A stretch of DNA of 64,000 nucleotides from JAFNAG01 sp963824985 (GCA_963824985.1 CAWGRQ010000024.1:186001-250000); one strand, 5' to 3'; positions 9,527-19,399 are shown, counted from the stretch's first letter. Numbers and translations are program-made. Notes: generated by a model from the letters alone, not told the origin.

Positions 9527-10792
9527 ATGGCCATCAAGATCTTAACGAACAACATCGCCGTTCCCAATCTCGCCAGCATCGAGGTTTACGAGTCGCTGGG
9601 AGGCTATCAGGGGCTACGCAAAGCGTTGCACGAATTCTCGCCATCCGGGATTACCGATATGGTAAAGAAATCCGGCTTACGCGGCCGCGGCGGCGCCGGT
9701 TTTCCCACCGGGATGAAGTGGGGCTTTGTCCCCAAGAACTCCGGAAAGCCCACATATCTGTGCGTTAATGGAGACGAAAGCGAACCGGGCACCTTCAAAG
9801 ACCGTGTCATTATCGACAATGATCCGCACCAGCTGATTGAAGGCACCATCATCTCCGCCTACGCCCTGGACTGTCATCAGGCGTTCATCTTCCTGCGCGG
9901 CGAGTTTGTTTATGGCGCGAAGGTGGTCGAGAAAGCACTGGCTGAGGCCGGCGCAAAGGGTTACCTGGGGCGGAATATCCTCGGTTCCGGTTTCGATCTG
10001 GACATCATCGTGCACCGTGGCGCCGGAGCTTATATCTGCGGCGAAGAAACGGCGCTACTCGAGTGCATCGAGGGGAAACGGGGCCACCCGAGGCTCAAAC
10101 CCCCATTCCCGGCGGTGATCGGCTTGTACCAGTGTCCGACAGTCATCAACAACGTCGAGACTCTAGCCAACATCCCGCACATCATCAACAATGGCGCCGA
10201 ATGGTTTGCGGGCATCGGCAGCGAACGCAACACCGGCACGCGCCTGTTCGGCGTCAGCGGCCACGTACAGAAGCCGGGCGTGTACGAGTTCCCGATGGGC
10301 ATCACGCTGCGGGAACTGATCTATGATCACTGCGGCGGCATCCGAAACGGCAGACAGCTGAAAGCGATCGTCCCGGGTGGATCATCTGTCCCGGTTTTAA
10401 CCGCCGATCAGGTCGACGTGCGCCTCGATTTCGACTCCGTCGCCAAGGCCGGCAGCATGCTCGGGTCGGCCGGCGTAATCGTCATGGACGAAACTACCTG
10501 CATGGTCAAGGCCATCCGCCGCATCACAAGATTCTATGCCGAGGAGTCTTGCGGGCAGTGCACACAGTGCCGTGAGGGGACCGAGTGGTTGTACCAGATC
10601 CTCACCCGCATCGAGAACGGCAAAGGAAGGCCGGGCGAGCTCGAAACCATGCTCGACATTTGCGCCAACCTGAAGGGCCGCACCATCTGCCCCCTGTCCG
10701 ATGCAGCCGCCATGCCCGTGGAGAGTTACATCCGCAAATTTTATGATGAGTTTGCCGCCCATATCGAACAGCAGCGCTGCAGCGTAGCATAA
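9527..10792 (+). CDS. nuoF: NADH-quinone oxidoreductase subunit F (NuoF-like, NADH/FMN/4Fe-4S)
   Basis: A 421-residue flavoprotein carrying the FMN/NADH site (GRGGAGFPTGMKW) and the C-terminal 4Fe-4S site (ESCGQCTQCREGTEW plus TICPLSDAA). In complex I, NuoF oxidises NADH; paralogues serve NAD-linked hydrogenases and formate dehydrogenases. No other nuo, hox or fdh subunit lies nearby, so the partner is unknown. The start at 9527 (MAIKILTN) has a GAAAGGA site 11 nt upstream. An in-frame ATG at 9488 is an alternative. Confidence 0.88.
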   Translation: MAIKILTNNIAVPNLASIEVYESLGGYQGLRKALHEFSPSGITDMVKKSGLRGRGGAGFPTGMKWGFVPKNSGKPTYLCVNGDESEPGTFKDRVIIDNDPHQLIEGTIISAYALDCHQAFIFLRGEFVYGAKVVEKALAEAGAKGYLGRNILGSGFDLDIIVHRGAGAYICGEETALLECIEGKRGHPRLKPPFPAVIGLYQCPTVINNVETLANIPHIINNGAEWFAGIGSERNTGTRLFGVSGHVQKPGVYEFPMGITLRELIYDHCGGIRNGRQLKAIVPGGSSVPVLTADQVDVRLDFDSVAKAGSMLGSAGVIVMDETTCMVKAIRRITRFYAEESCGQCTQCREGTEWLYQILTRIENGKGRPGELETMLDICANLKGRTICPLSDAAAMPVESYIRKFYDEFAAHIEQQRCSVA

Positions 10793-10974
10793 TCCCTGCC
10801 GGGGGCCATTACGCCATCGAAGCCGAGACCATGAGCAGGCAGATGGTGGATTGTATCCGGCGCGATTTGTGGAAATCTGCAACTCTCTTCCGGATCGCGA
10901 AACTCGCCATTCTCTTGGGATCCCGCACCTGATTTGCTAGAGTAAAACCTGGCGAGGCAATACAATCATTCATC

Positions 10975-12006
10975 ATGGTCAAATGCGGATTCTTGATCGA
11001 CGATCGATACCGGAGTCATGATCCAGGCAACCTTCACCCGGAATCGCCTGAACGGCTCGTGAGCATCCAGCAGGCATTGGATGCGTCCGGAGTTGCCACA
11101 GCCTGGCGCCGCATCGAGCCTCGTCCGGCGCAAGTCGAGGAAATCGGCCTTATTCACTCGCCGGGTCATATCGTGCGCGTCCGCCGGTCTTCGGCACATG
11201 CACCTGCCTATCTTGACGCCGACACTCCGGTGTGTGCCGCGAGCTACGACATTGCCTTGTTGGCCGCCGGCGGCGTTCTGGAATGCTGCGACGCGATCTG
11301 TGGCGGAGATATCCGGCGTGCCTTCGCCTTTATCAGACCTCCGGGACACCATGCCGAACCTGATCGCGCCATGGGGTTTTGCCTGTTCAACAACATCGCC
11401 GTCGGCGCCGCATACCTGAAGCGACATCACAAACTTGAACGCGTGGCCATCGTAGACTTCGACGTGCACCACGGCAACGGCACGCAGGCCGCCTTTTATC
11501 AGGATGCAGGCGTTCTGTTCATCTCTACACACCAATTCCCCTTCTATCCGGGAACCGGCGCCTTTGAAGAGGTCGGAGCAGGGGAAGGATGGGGATACAC
11601 GCTTAATTTCCCGCTGCCTGCGGGCGCAGGAGACGGCGTGTTCATCCCGATCTATTCCCGGATTGTCCCGGCAATACTCGCCCGATACCAGCCCCAGTTC
11701 ATACTTGTTTCGGCCGGATTCGACGCCGTGCAGGGGGACCCACTGGGGGGCCTGCGCATCAGCCCGTCAGGCATTGCTTCCGCGGCGGCATCCCTGTGCA
11801 ATGCCGCCGATGCCTTTTGCGACGGCAGGATTTGCTTTGTGCTGGAGGGGGGGTACAGCCCGTCCGGGCTAAAGGAATGTACGCGGGGAGTCCTGTCTGA
11901 AATGGCGTCGGACGACCCAAAAGAGCTGATGACCCAGGGGGATACCCTTTTTGACATAATCTCACAGCAGGCCGCGAACGAGTTCGGCGAACATTGGCGG
12001 TGGTAA
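10975..12006 (+). CDS. Histone deacetylase-family (acetoin utilization/acetylpolyamine-type) hydrolase
   Basis: A 343-residue zinc amidohydrolase of the HDAC fold. The catalytic His pair is in RPPGHHAE (125-126). Zinc ligands are in DFDVHHGNGT (Asp163, His165) and SAGFDA (Asp250). The transition-state Tyr is in LEGGYS. Bacterial members deacetylate polyamines, small amides or proteins such as acetyl-CoA synthetase. The substrate cannot be told here and no acs or acu gene is adjacent. A palindromic repeat follows directly. Confidence 0.88.
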   Translation: MVKCGFLIDDRYRSHDPGNLHPESPERLVSIQQALDASGVATAWRRIEPRPAQVEEIGLIHSPGHIVRVRRSSAHAPAYLDADTPVCAASYDIALLAAGGVLECCDAICGGDIRRAFAFIRPPGHHAEPDRAMGFCLFNNIAVGAAYLKRHHKLERVAIVDFDVHHGNGTQAAFYQDAGVLFISTHQFPFYPGTGAFEEVGAGEGWGYTLNFPLPAGAGDGVFIPIYSRIVPAILARYQPQFILVSAGFDAVQGDPLGGLRISPSGIASAAASLCNAADAFCDGRICFVLEGGYSPSGLKECTRGVLSEMASDDPKELMTQGDTLFDIISQQAANEFGEHWRW

Positions 12007-12019
12007 TCGGCCTGGCCTC

Positions 12020-12098
12020 AAAAGGGGGACATTCCGAATTTCTTCTCAACATGTTTTGCCACTGCAACTTAGCGGGAAATGCGGAATGTCTCCTTTTT
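12020..12098. repeat. Palindromic repeat, GGGGACATTCCGAATTT family (copy 2)
   Basis: Left arm AAAAGGGGGACATTCCGAAT from 12020, right arm ending TCTCCTTTTT at 12098. It shares the wording and size of the element at 9349-9427. It sits between the HDAC-like gene and the MEMO-family gene and could act as a transcription terminator. Confidence 0.75.
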
Positions 12099-12130
12099 AA
12101 AGGAGGCCAATAAAAAAAGAGGAGGGAGGC

Positions 12131-12934
12131 ATGATCAGGGAACCGGCGGTGGCGGGGCAATTTTATGACGGGAATCCGAGAACTCTCAGGGAGCACATTC
12201 AGTCCTTCCTGGTCAATCCTGAGTCTCTGATCGAAGCCCGGGCGATCCTGGTCCCCCATGCGGGCTATGTCTATTCCGGTGCGGTCGCGGGCGCGGTCTA
12301 TGGTTCGGTCCGAATCCCCGAACGGGTCATTCTTCTCGGACCCAATCATACAGGCAGCGGAGTGGCGCTTTCCCTGCACCCTGCCGGTGAGTGGCGCACC
12401 CCTCTGGGGCTGGCGGCCGTGGACGAAGGCCTCAACCGGCGACTTCTGATGGAATGCCCACTCCTGGTGGAAGACCGGGCCGCGCACGCACGGGAGCACT
12501 CGATCGAGGTCCAGATCCCATTCCTGCAGGTATTGACGGATGCGCTCCAATTCGCGGCCATATGTGTGGGCACGACAGACTCCAGTTCACTGGAAACTCT
12601 GGGCCATGGGCTGGCTCGAGTGGCAGCAGCCAGCCATGAGCCGGTGCTCCTGGTTGTGAGCTCCGATATGACCCACTATGAGACTGCCGACGGCGCCGCG
12701 CGCAAGGACCGCATGGCAATTGAGAAGGTATTGGACCTCGATCCGAAGGGTTTATATCGGATCGTCCTGGAAGAGGATATCAGCATGTGCGGATTTGCGC
12801 CGGCGGTGGCATTGCTGGTCGCCTGCCGCGACCTTGGAGTTGCCGAAGGCCGGTTGATCCGCTATGCCTGTTCCGGAGATGTCAACGGAGACTACCAGCA
12901 TGTGGTGGGATACGCCGGTATCGCCATGTGCTGA
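12131..12934 (+). CDS. amrB: AmmeMemoRadiSam system protein B (MEMO1 family)
   Basis: A 267-residue MEMO-fold protein related to extradiol dioxygenases. Conserved blocks are VPHAGYVYSG, LLGPNHTG, REHSIEVQIPFLQ and SSDMTHY. In bacteria it usually occurs with an AMMECR1 protein and a radical SAM enzyme; neither is adjacent here. The biochemical role of the family is not settled. A strong GAGGAGGGAGG site precedes the ATG. It converges on ruvC with a 2-bp gap between stop codons. Confidence 0.85.
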   Translation: MIREPAVAGQFYDGNPRTLREHIQSFLVNPESLIEARAILVPHAGYVYSGAVAGAVYGSVRIPERVILLGPNHTGSGVALSLHPAGEWRTPLGLAAVDEGLNRRLLMECPLLVEDRAAHAREHSIEVQIPFLQVLTDALQFAAICVGTTDSSSLETLGHGLARVAAASHEPVLLVVSSDMTHYETADGAARKDRMAIEKVLDLDPKGLYRIVLEEDISMCGFAPAVALLVACRDLGVAEGRLIRYACSGDVNGDYQHVVGYAGIAMC

Positions 12935-12936
12935 CG

Positions 12937-13452
12937 CTATTTTCTTCCTCGTCCCTTCCGGCGTGTGGGTCTCAACTGTTCTCTGCCGGCGGCGTGGCTG
13001 TGACAGATCGCTACGGCCAGTGCATCCGCAGCATCATCCGGAGTCGGAATCTCCGGCAGATTTAGCAGGTGCCTTACCATCAGCTGGACCTGGCTCTTTT
13101 CAGCACGCCCGTAACCGACGATGGCACTCTTGATTTCCAGGGGGGAGTATTCGAATACCGGGAGGCCCTGCTGAGCGGCAACCAGGAGCGCCACACCCCT
13201 GGCATGGCCCAGTTTCAGGGCTGACTGCACATTGGCGGCATAAAAAACGCCTTCAATCGCGACGGCATGGATCTCCTCGTGAGCAAGGATGTCCATGAGT
13301 TGAGTGTAAATCTGGAGCAGTCGCTCGTGGAAAGTCCGCTTCGGTGAAGTCCGGATGGCGCCAAAGAGAATGGAAGCGTGCCGAGAGCCGTCCGATTCAA
13401 TGAGACCGTACCCGGTAGTCTCGCTGCCGGGGTCAATCCCCAATATTCTCAT
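12937..13452 (-). CDS. ruvC: Crossover junction endodeoxyribonuclease RuvC
   Basis: Resolves Holliday junctions together with RuvAB. The 171-residue product has the RNase H-like catalytic acids: Asp7 (GIDPGSETTGYG), Glu67 (AIEGVF), Asp140 and Asp143 (PDDAADALA). The C-terminal tail is basic (RPTRRKGRGRK). It lies 12 bp downstream of yebC on the same strand, the usual yebC-ruvC order. ruvA and ruvB are not in the window. Confidence 0.95.
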   Translation of the reverse strand: MRILGIDPGSETTGYGLIESDGSRHASILFGAIRTSPKRTFHERLLQIYTQLMDILAHEEIHAVAIEGVFYAANVQSALKLGHARGVALLVAAQQGLPVFEYSPLEIKSAIVGYGRAEKSQVQLMVRHLLNLPEIPTPDDAADALAVAICHSHAAGREQLRPTRRKGRGRK

Positions 13453-13464
13453 CGGAGCCCGGCC

Positions 13465-14211
13465 TTACGACGCCTCCTGGAGGGCCGCCTCATCTATGTC
13501 GAAGTTCGCCCAGACGTTCTGTATGTCTTCCTGATCTTCGAGGGCTTCCATGAGCTTAAGCATGGTCTGGGCTTCCTTGCCCTCGAGCTTGATGTAGTTC
13601 TGGGGCACCATGGAAACTTCGGAAGCCCCCATGGGAATGCCGGCGCTCTCGAGGGCCGCCTTCAGCGTCTCGAAGCTCTCGGGCGCGCTGAAAATCTCAT
13701 AATTATCCCCGTCTTCGCGCATGTCGTCGCCACCGTGGTTCAGGATCAGGTCGAGCAGTTTCTCTTCGCTGGCCGCGGCTTTCTCGACTACAAAGTAACC
13801 TTTCCGATCGAACATCCAGGCTACACATCCAGCCTCGCCGAGGTTCCCGCCGTTCTTGGAGAGGATGTGCCGCACCTCGGCAACCGTGCGGTTGCGATTA
13901 TCGGTCAGAGTACGCATGAAAATCGCTACGCCCCCGGGCCCGTATCCCTCGTAGTTCACATCTTCATAGGATACTCCCGGGAGTTCGCCGGTGCCGCGCA
14001 TGATGGCCCGTTTGATGTTTTCCGCGGGCATGTTGGCTGCCTTGGCGGTATTGACCACGAGACGCAGCCTGGGATTGGCATCCAGATCCCCGCCGCCCGA
14101 ACGCGCGGCGACCGTCATTTCCTTGATCAGGCGGGTGAAAATCCGCCCGCGTTTGGAGTCGGTTGCAGCCTTCTTGTGTTTGATGGAATGCCACTTCGAA
14201 TGACCGGACAT
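13465..14211 (-). CDS. yebC: YebC/PmpR family (TACO1-like) protein
   Basis: A 248-residue protein starting with the hallmark MSGHSKWHSIKHKKAATD. The three-domain YebC pattern continues with NPRLRLVVNTAKAANMPAEN, YEGYGPGGVAI and NGGNLGEAGCVAWMF. Family members act as transcription regulators or as ribosome-associated factors that help translate poly-proline. The start at 14211 follows AGGAGCG; the longer open frame upstream has no support. Confidence 0.94.
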   Translation of the reverse strand: MSGHSKWHSIKHKKAATDSKRGRIFTRLIKEMTVAARSGGGDLDANPRLRLVVNTAKAANMPAENIKRAIMRGTGELPGVSYEDVNYEGYGPGGVAIFMRTLTDNRNRTVAEVRHILSKNGGNLGEAGCVAWMFDRKGYFVVEKAAASEEKLLDLILNHGGDDMREDGDNYEIFSAPESFETLKAALESAGIPMGASEVSMVPQNYIKLEGKEAQTMLKLMEALEDQEDIQNVWANFDIDEAALQEAS

Positions 14212-14334
14212 AAAGACGCTCCTATTCACAGAGGGAGCTTTTATTTTAGCATAGATGCTGCTACTTTGTACCCCTCCGGATGGATGCATGTGTAATTCAG
14301 GCAAGTGCCGGACCGCGGAGTGCCTTGGGGTTTG

Positions 14335-14550
14335 CGCACAAATATATTGTCATTTTGGCGCACGGGCCGGGGGGGCAGATGCAAGGCGCCGAGACGCAGG
14401 CGATGCGGTGACGTCGTCGAGGAGCAGCAACGCGGCAGATGCCAGTCCGCCCGCGCGCCCTGAAGGGTTGCAGCCCTACGGTGTGTGGAGCATGGGGGTA
14501 TATTGCAGCAAATGGCAGGCGCAAAACAAATGTCAGAGTTACGCCTGGGG
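14335..14550. repeat. Decayed relative of the 17780 MITE, upstream of pyrE
   Basis: About 120 bp (14371-14490) closely resembles 17835-17960, including GACGCAGGCGATG, CGTCGAGGAGC and GGCAACG-type blocks. The ends still show weak inverted similarity (TTGTCATTTTGGCGC against the complement of GGCGCAAAACAAATGTCA), but the 31-bp termini of the other copy are not preserved. It fills much of the 477-bp gap between yebC and pyrE; nothing else was seen there. Confidence 0.6.
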
Positions 14551-14688
14551 CCGGACCAAGATTCCAGGTTATTTTTGCGCGAGCCCTTAATACCCATCGG
14601 AACCGGGCGCGCCGGCAAGCCGGCAGTTTTCGCAGAAGGCACCCGGAATGAGATCAATAGCACGTCGCTTCGGATTGGCGGTGACAAA

Positions 14689-15261
14689 ATGACGCAAGAT
14701 GAGATTCTCGCGCTGTTCAGGAATTCCGGCGCCCTGCTGGAAGGGCATTTTCGTCTCTCCTCGGGTCTGCATAGCAGTCGCTATCTGCAGTGTGCACTGG
14801 TCTTGCAGCATCCGGATTTTGCCGCCACTCTTGGAAGCGCATTGGCGGCACGGATGTCGCAACTCGCCGGACTGCCCGGGCTGGTGATCGCTCCCGCTCT
14901 CGGAGGCATTCTCGTTGCCCATGAGGTGGCGCGGGCATTGGGGGTTCGGGCTCTTTTTGTCGAACGTCAGGAGGGAGCGCTCGTCTTGCGGCGCGGTTTC
15001 AGGATCGAATCCGGCGAGACCTGCTTTGTGGTCGAAGACGTCGTCACCACCGGCGGCTCCACCCGTGAAACCATGGATGTGGTGGCCAGATCGGGCGGCG
15101 TCGTGACCGCGGCAGGCGCCATCATTGATCGCTCCGGCGGCCGAACCGATCTTGGGGTGCCGAAGGGGGCGCTCGCCATCCTCGATGTCCCCAACTACTC
15201 TCCCGATGACTGTCCGATGTGCCGGTCCGGCAGTCAGGCGGTCAAACCGGGGAGTCGATGA
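14689..15261 (+). CDS. pyrE: Orotate phosphoribosyltransferase
   Basis: Converts orotate and PRPP to OMP in pyrimidine synthesis. The 190-residue product has GHFRLSSGLHSSRYLQC near the N-terminus and the PRPP loop FVVEDVVTTGGST. The C-terminus CPMCRSG resembles other short bacterial PyrE proteins. The start at 14689 (MTQDEILALF) was chosen by homology; no strong Shine-Dalgarno site is present and the open frame upstream lies in a repeat. The stop overlaps the truA start as ATGA. Confidence 0.9.
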   Translation: MTQDEILALFRNSGALLEGHFRLSSGLHSSRYLQCALVLQHPDFAATLGSALAARMSQLAGLPGLVIAPALGGILVAHEVARALGVRALFVERQEGALVLRRGFRIESGETCFVVEDVVTTGGSTRETMDVVARSGGVVTAAGAIIDRSGGRTDLGVPKGALAILDVPNYSPDDCPMCRSGSQAVKPGSR

Positions 15262-16001
15262 AATCCTGTCGCAATATCAAGCTCGTGCTCGGATTCGACG
15301 GCACGGATTATCACGGCTGGCAAATCCAGAAAGGCCAGGCAACCGTACAGGACGAGCTGCGCAAAGCGATAGGCAAGATAACAGGTGAACCGGCCTCCCC
15401 GATCGGCAGCGGCCGGACCGATGCCGGAACCCATGCGCGCCGCTTCGTGGCCAATTTCACTACGGGATCGACCATCCCGGCGTCGCAACTGGTGCGCGCT
15501 TTGAACAGCGTGCTGCCTCCCGACATCCGGGTCCTGTCTGCAGTCGAGGTATCAGCCCGATTCCATGCCCGGCGCAGCGCACGTGGAAAGACCTACCGTT
15601 ACCAGGTCTACCGGGGCCGCGTAATGCCACCCCACCTGGCCCGCGAGCATTTTCAATATCCTTACCCGCTCAATCTCGAGGTCCTCAAACGAGCTGCCGC
15701 AATGTATGAGGGCACCCGCGACTTTGCCAGTTTTGCGGTCCGGGGAGGGGAGAACAAGAATACGGTTCGTCACATCAGTTCCTTCCGGATCAGGAGCCTG
15801 GGTCATCGCCTGATTTTTACGGTTGAGGGGAACGGCTTCCTGCACCACATGGTTCGTAACCTGGTGGGGACGCTGCTGGAAGTTGGCCGCGGACAGATTT
15901 CCATCCCCAAGTTCAAGACTCTGTTCCAGATCCGGGATCGCACGCAGGCCGGATTCACCGCCCCGGCCCATGGGCTGATCCTGCTTAAAGTCCGGTATTG
16001 A
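15258..16001 (+). CDS. truA: tRNA pseudouridine(38-40) synthase TruA
   Basis: Modifies uridines 38-40 in the tRNA anticodon arm. The catalytic Asp55 lies in GSGRTDAGTHA; FDGTDYHGWQ and FLHHMVRNLVGTLLEVG are also diagnostic. Length 247. The ATG overlaps the pyrE stop (ATGA), so translation is probably coupled. Confidence 0.95.
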   Translation: MKSCRNIKLVLGFDGTDYHGWQIQKGQATVQDELRKAIGKITGEPASPIGSGRTDAGTHARRFVANFTTGSTIPASQLVRALNSVLPPDIRVLSAVEVSARFHARRSARGKTYRYQVYRGRVMPPHLAREHFQYPYPLNLEVLKRAAAMYEGTRDFASFAVRGGENKNTVRHISSFRIRSLGHRLIFTVEGNGFLHHMVRNLVGTLLEVGRGQISIPKFKTLFQIRDRTQAGFTAPAHGLILLKVRY

Positions 16002-16139
16002 AGCTGGCGGCATCCGATCGGCGGCAGTCTGCGCGGCGTTGAATGCCCGCTCTCATTCCGGTCGCATATTTCGTATGTTTCGCATTTGCCTTTTGATGCT
16101 ACCATTGTCATACCTGGCATGGAGTGAGGTTCCCATTAT

Positions 16140-16916
<777 letters not shown>

Positions 16917-16976
16917 GGAGCGGAGGCATCCGCCCCCGGGCCGGCGCAGGTTCTTTTCGCGGACAGGTCCCCTGAT

Positions 16977-17780
16977 ATGCTCCAAAGGCTCATTTCAGCA
17001 TTGATTCTGATCCCCATTGCCCTGGCTCTCGTTTTCTTCGCCCCCCCGGTCCTGTACCTTATGGTGCTTGCGATGGTCGGATGCCTCTGCCTGCATGAAT
17101 ATTTCCGGATCATGTCCAGGATGGGCTTCCGCGGGCATCCCTGGTTGGGGTATGCCAGCTTCTGGATCCTGCTTGCGGGGATCCCGATGACCCGACTCCC
17201 GGTAGACGCTCTTTGCGCAGTCGTGCTGATAATTAACTTCCTGGCAGCGATGTGGCGGAACGAGCCGATCCGGGACCGGGTGCACGGCCTGATGGCCAAC
17301 CTGCTCGGTGTCTGCTACCTGGCTTTTTGCCTGCGGCCAGCGCAGGCGGTACGGTTCGACTTCGGGGCCCGCACGGGTTTGGAGTGGACCCTGATCCTGT
17401 TGGCCGTGATCTGGGTGGGGGACACGGCGGCTTTGCTTGCCGGCCGCCAATTCGGGCGCACGCCGTTTGCCCCCCGGCTTAGTCCCAAAAAAACCAATGA
17501 AGGGGCTGCCGCCGGTTTGCTGGCCGGACTGTTGGTTGCCGCATTGCTGCAATACTTTTTCTTTCAGGAACTGCCGCTGAAGCACATCGTGGCCGCCTCC
17601 CTGCTCATCGGCGCCTTCGGGCAGCTCGGCGATCTGGCTGAATCAATGCTCAAGCGCGCCGCCGAGGTCAAGGAGAGCTCGGGCCTGATTCCGGGCCATG
17701 GCGGGGTCCTTGACCGGATCGACAGCATGCTCTTTGCCTTCCCAGTCCTTTACCTGTACCTGCTCCAGATCTACCCTTAG
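16977..17780 (+). CDS. cdsA: Phosphatidate cytidylyltransferase (CDP-diglyceride synthase)
   Basis: Makes CDP-diacylglycerol for phospholipids. The 267-residue polytopic membrane protein has the signature SMLKRAAEVKESSGLIPGHG followed by GVLDRIDS near the C-terminus (KE replaces the more usual KD) and SPKKTNEG before it. The TAG stop straddles the left boundary of the MITE at 17780; without the element the stop would have been TAA at the same codon. Confidence 0.93.
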   Translation: MLQRLISALILIPIALALVFFAPPVLYLMVLAMVGCLCLHEYFRIMSRMGFRGHPWLGYASFWILLAGIPMTRLPVDALCAVVLIINFLAAMWRNEPIRDRVHGLMANLLGVCYLAFCLRPAQAVRFDFGARTGLEWTLILLAVIWVGDTAALLAGRQFGRTPFAPRLSPKKTNEGAAAGLLAGLLVAALLQYFFFQELPLKHIVAASLLIGAFGQLGDLAESMLKRAAEVKESSGLIPGHGGVLDRIDSMLFAFPVLYLYLLQIYP

Positions 17781-18072
17781 GGTCTGTCACGGAATAACAG
17801 GTCCACTTTGGCGCGAGCACCATCGCACCTGCGGTGCTCCTGGGGCGGGCAGATGCCAGGCGCCGCGACGCAGGCGATGTGGTGACATCGTCGAGGAGCG
17901 GCAACGCCGCAGATGCCCGCCCGCCGCCGCGCCCCTCCGGGCTGCGGCCCGCAGGCCCGCTGGCTGCGTTGCTCGCTCCTTACATACCACACCGGGTATG
18001 CTCGTCGCTCGCGCCTTGCCAGCGGGCCTGGGGGCCAGCAGCAAAGTGGGCCTGTTATTCCGTGACAGACCC
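17780..18072. mobile_element. MITE-like element, 293 bp, with 31-bp terminal inverted repeats
   Basis: The ends are near-perfect inverted repeats: the left begins GGGTCTGTCACGGAATAACA and the right is its complement. The arms continue to about 31 bp with one mismatch. TTA flanks both sides (17777-17779 and 18073-18075), a likely 3-bp target duplication. The inside is GC-rich with no convincing gene. It lies between cdsA and dxr without a visible terminator. A diverged relative is at 14335-14550. Confidence 0.8.
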
Positions 18073-18159
18073 TTAAATCATGCTTCGCCTAATTTCTGGT
18101 GCCGGACCGGCGGATTCGCTAGAATATTCATTTTGCGCGTGCCCGAGAGGCGGGCTTGG

Positions 18160-19344
18160 ATGAAACTCATTTCGATTCTCGGCTCAACCGGATCCATCGG
18201 CACCAACACGCTTCGCGTGACGTCAGGTTTTCCTGATGCGTTCGGCATCGTCGGCCTGGCAGCGGGCAGAAATGTCACCCTTCTGGCTGACCAGGTGGAA
18301 GCGATCCGCCCACGCATCGCCTCCGCACAGGACGAGGATGCATGTCGCGAGCTGCAATCCCGCTTGCGCCATCGCGGCTACCCGATGGCAAAAACGGGAT
18401 TCGTTCACGGCGAAGAAGGGGTAATCCAAGTTGCGTGCCACCCGGCGGCGACGATGGTGGTTTCGGCTATCACGGGGGCCGCGGGACTGCTCCCGTCCTA
18501 TCAAGCCTTGGAGCATGGCAAATCGATCGCCCTGGCCAACAAGGAAACGCTGGTGATGGCGGGCGAATTGATGATGGAAAAGGCGAGGGAGCGCGGCGTC
18601 GCGATTCTCCCGGTCGACAGTGAGCACAACGCGATCCACCAGTGCCTGCGCAGCGCCAGCCGGCCCGAAATCCGGCGCCTGATCCTGACGGCCTCCGGAG
18701 GGCCGTTTCGCGAAACCCCGAAGGAGAAGTTTGCCGCGATCACCAGGGAGGAAGCATTGAACCATCCTACCTGGCGCATGGGGAGAAAGATCACGATCGA
18801 TTCGGCCACCCTCATGAACAAAGGGCTGGAAGTGATTGAAGCGTCGTGGCTGTTCGGCGTCACCCCCGACCAGATCGATGTCGCCGTGCATCCGCAGAGC
18901 ATCGTGCACTCGATGGTGGAATTTGTGGATGGCTCCCTGCTGGCACAGCTGGGACCCACGGACATGCGCATCCCGATCCAATACGCGCTGACCTACCCCG
19001 AACGCTGGCAGGGCACGCTCCCCTCCCTTGACATTTTGCAGCTGTCCAAACTCGAATTTCTGAGACCCGACCGGGAGAAGTTCCAATGCCTCAATCTCGC
19101 CTACAGTGCATTGCGGCGTGGGGGAACCGCGCCGGCCGTGCTTAACGCAGCCAACGAGGTTGCGGTGGAGTCTTTCCTGAGCCATGGGGTCGGGTTTGAC
19201 GAGATTTCCAGGATCATCGAAACGGTCCTTGATGCCCATACGCCGAAGGAAGCATCCTCCCTCGGTTCAATTCTCGAGGCTGATCTCTGGGCCAGGCGGC
19301 AGGCTACCGATCTTACCGCCCGAATCCGTCCAAGTAGCCATTGA
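18160..19344 (+). CDS. dxr: 1-deoxy-D-xylulose-5-phosphate reductoisomerase
   Basis: The second enzyme of the MEP isoprenoid pathway, NADPH-dependent. The 394-residue product has the NADPH loop GSTGSIGTNTLRV, the metal/substrate block PVDSEHNAIHQCL, LTASGGPFRE and ATLMNKGLEVIEA. The start at 18160 (MKLISILGSTGS) fits the family; upstream in-frame sequence belongs to the MITE. It feeds precursors to UppS in the same operon. Confidence 0.95.
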   Translation: MKLISILGSTGSIGTNTLRVTSGFPDAFGIVGLAAGRNVTLLADQVEAIRPRIASAQDEDACRELQSRLRHRGYPMAKTGFVHGEEGVIQVACHPAATMVVSAITGAAGLLPSYQALEHGKSIALANKETLVMAGELMMEKARERGVAILPVDSEHNAIHQCLRSASRPEIRRLILTASGGPFRETPKEKFAAITREEALNHPTWRMGRKITIDSATLMNKGLEVIEASWLFGVTPDQIDVAVHPQSIVHSMVEFVDGSLLAQLGPTDMRIPIQYALTYPERWQGTLPSLDILQLSKLEFLRPDREKFQCLNLAYSALRRGGTAPAVLNAANEVAVESFLSHGVGFDEISRIIETVLDAHTPKEASSLGSILEADLWARRQATDLTARIRPSSH

Positions 19345-19399
19345 GACTATCGCTACCATGTAGCATCATTTCTCTTGAGGGTGAGAGGAACGACACCTG

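Noticed and set aside
13378..14295. 305-codon plus-strand frame opposite ruvC-yebC
   Set aside because: It is an antisense shadow of two well-conserved genes.
14485..14688. N-terminal extension of PyrE
   Set aside because: These codons lie in the decayed MITE and have no similarity to PyrE; the start at 14689 fits the family length.
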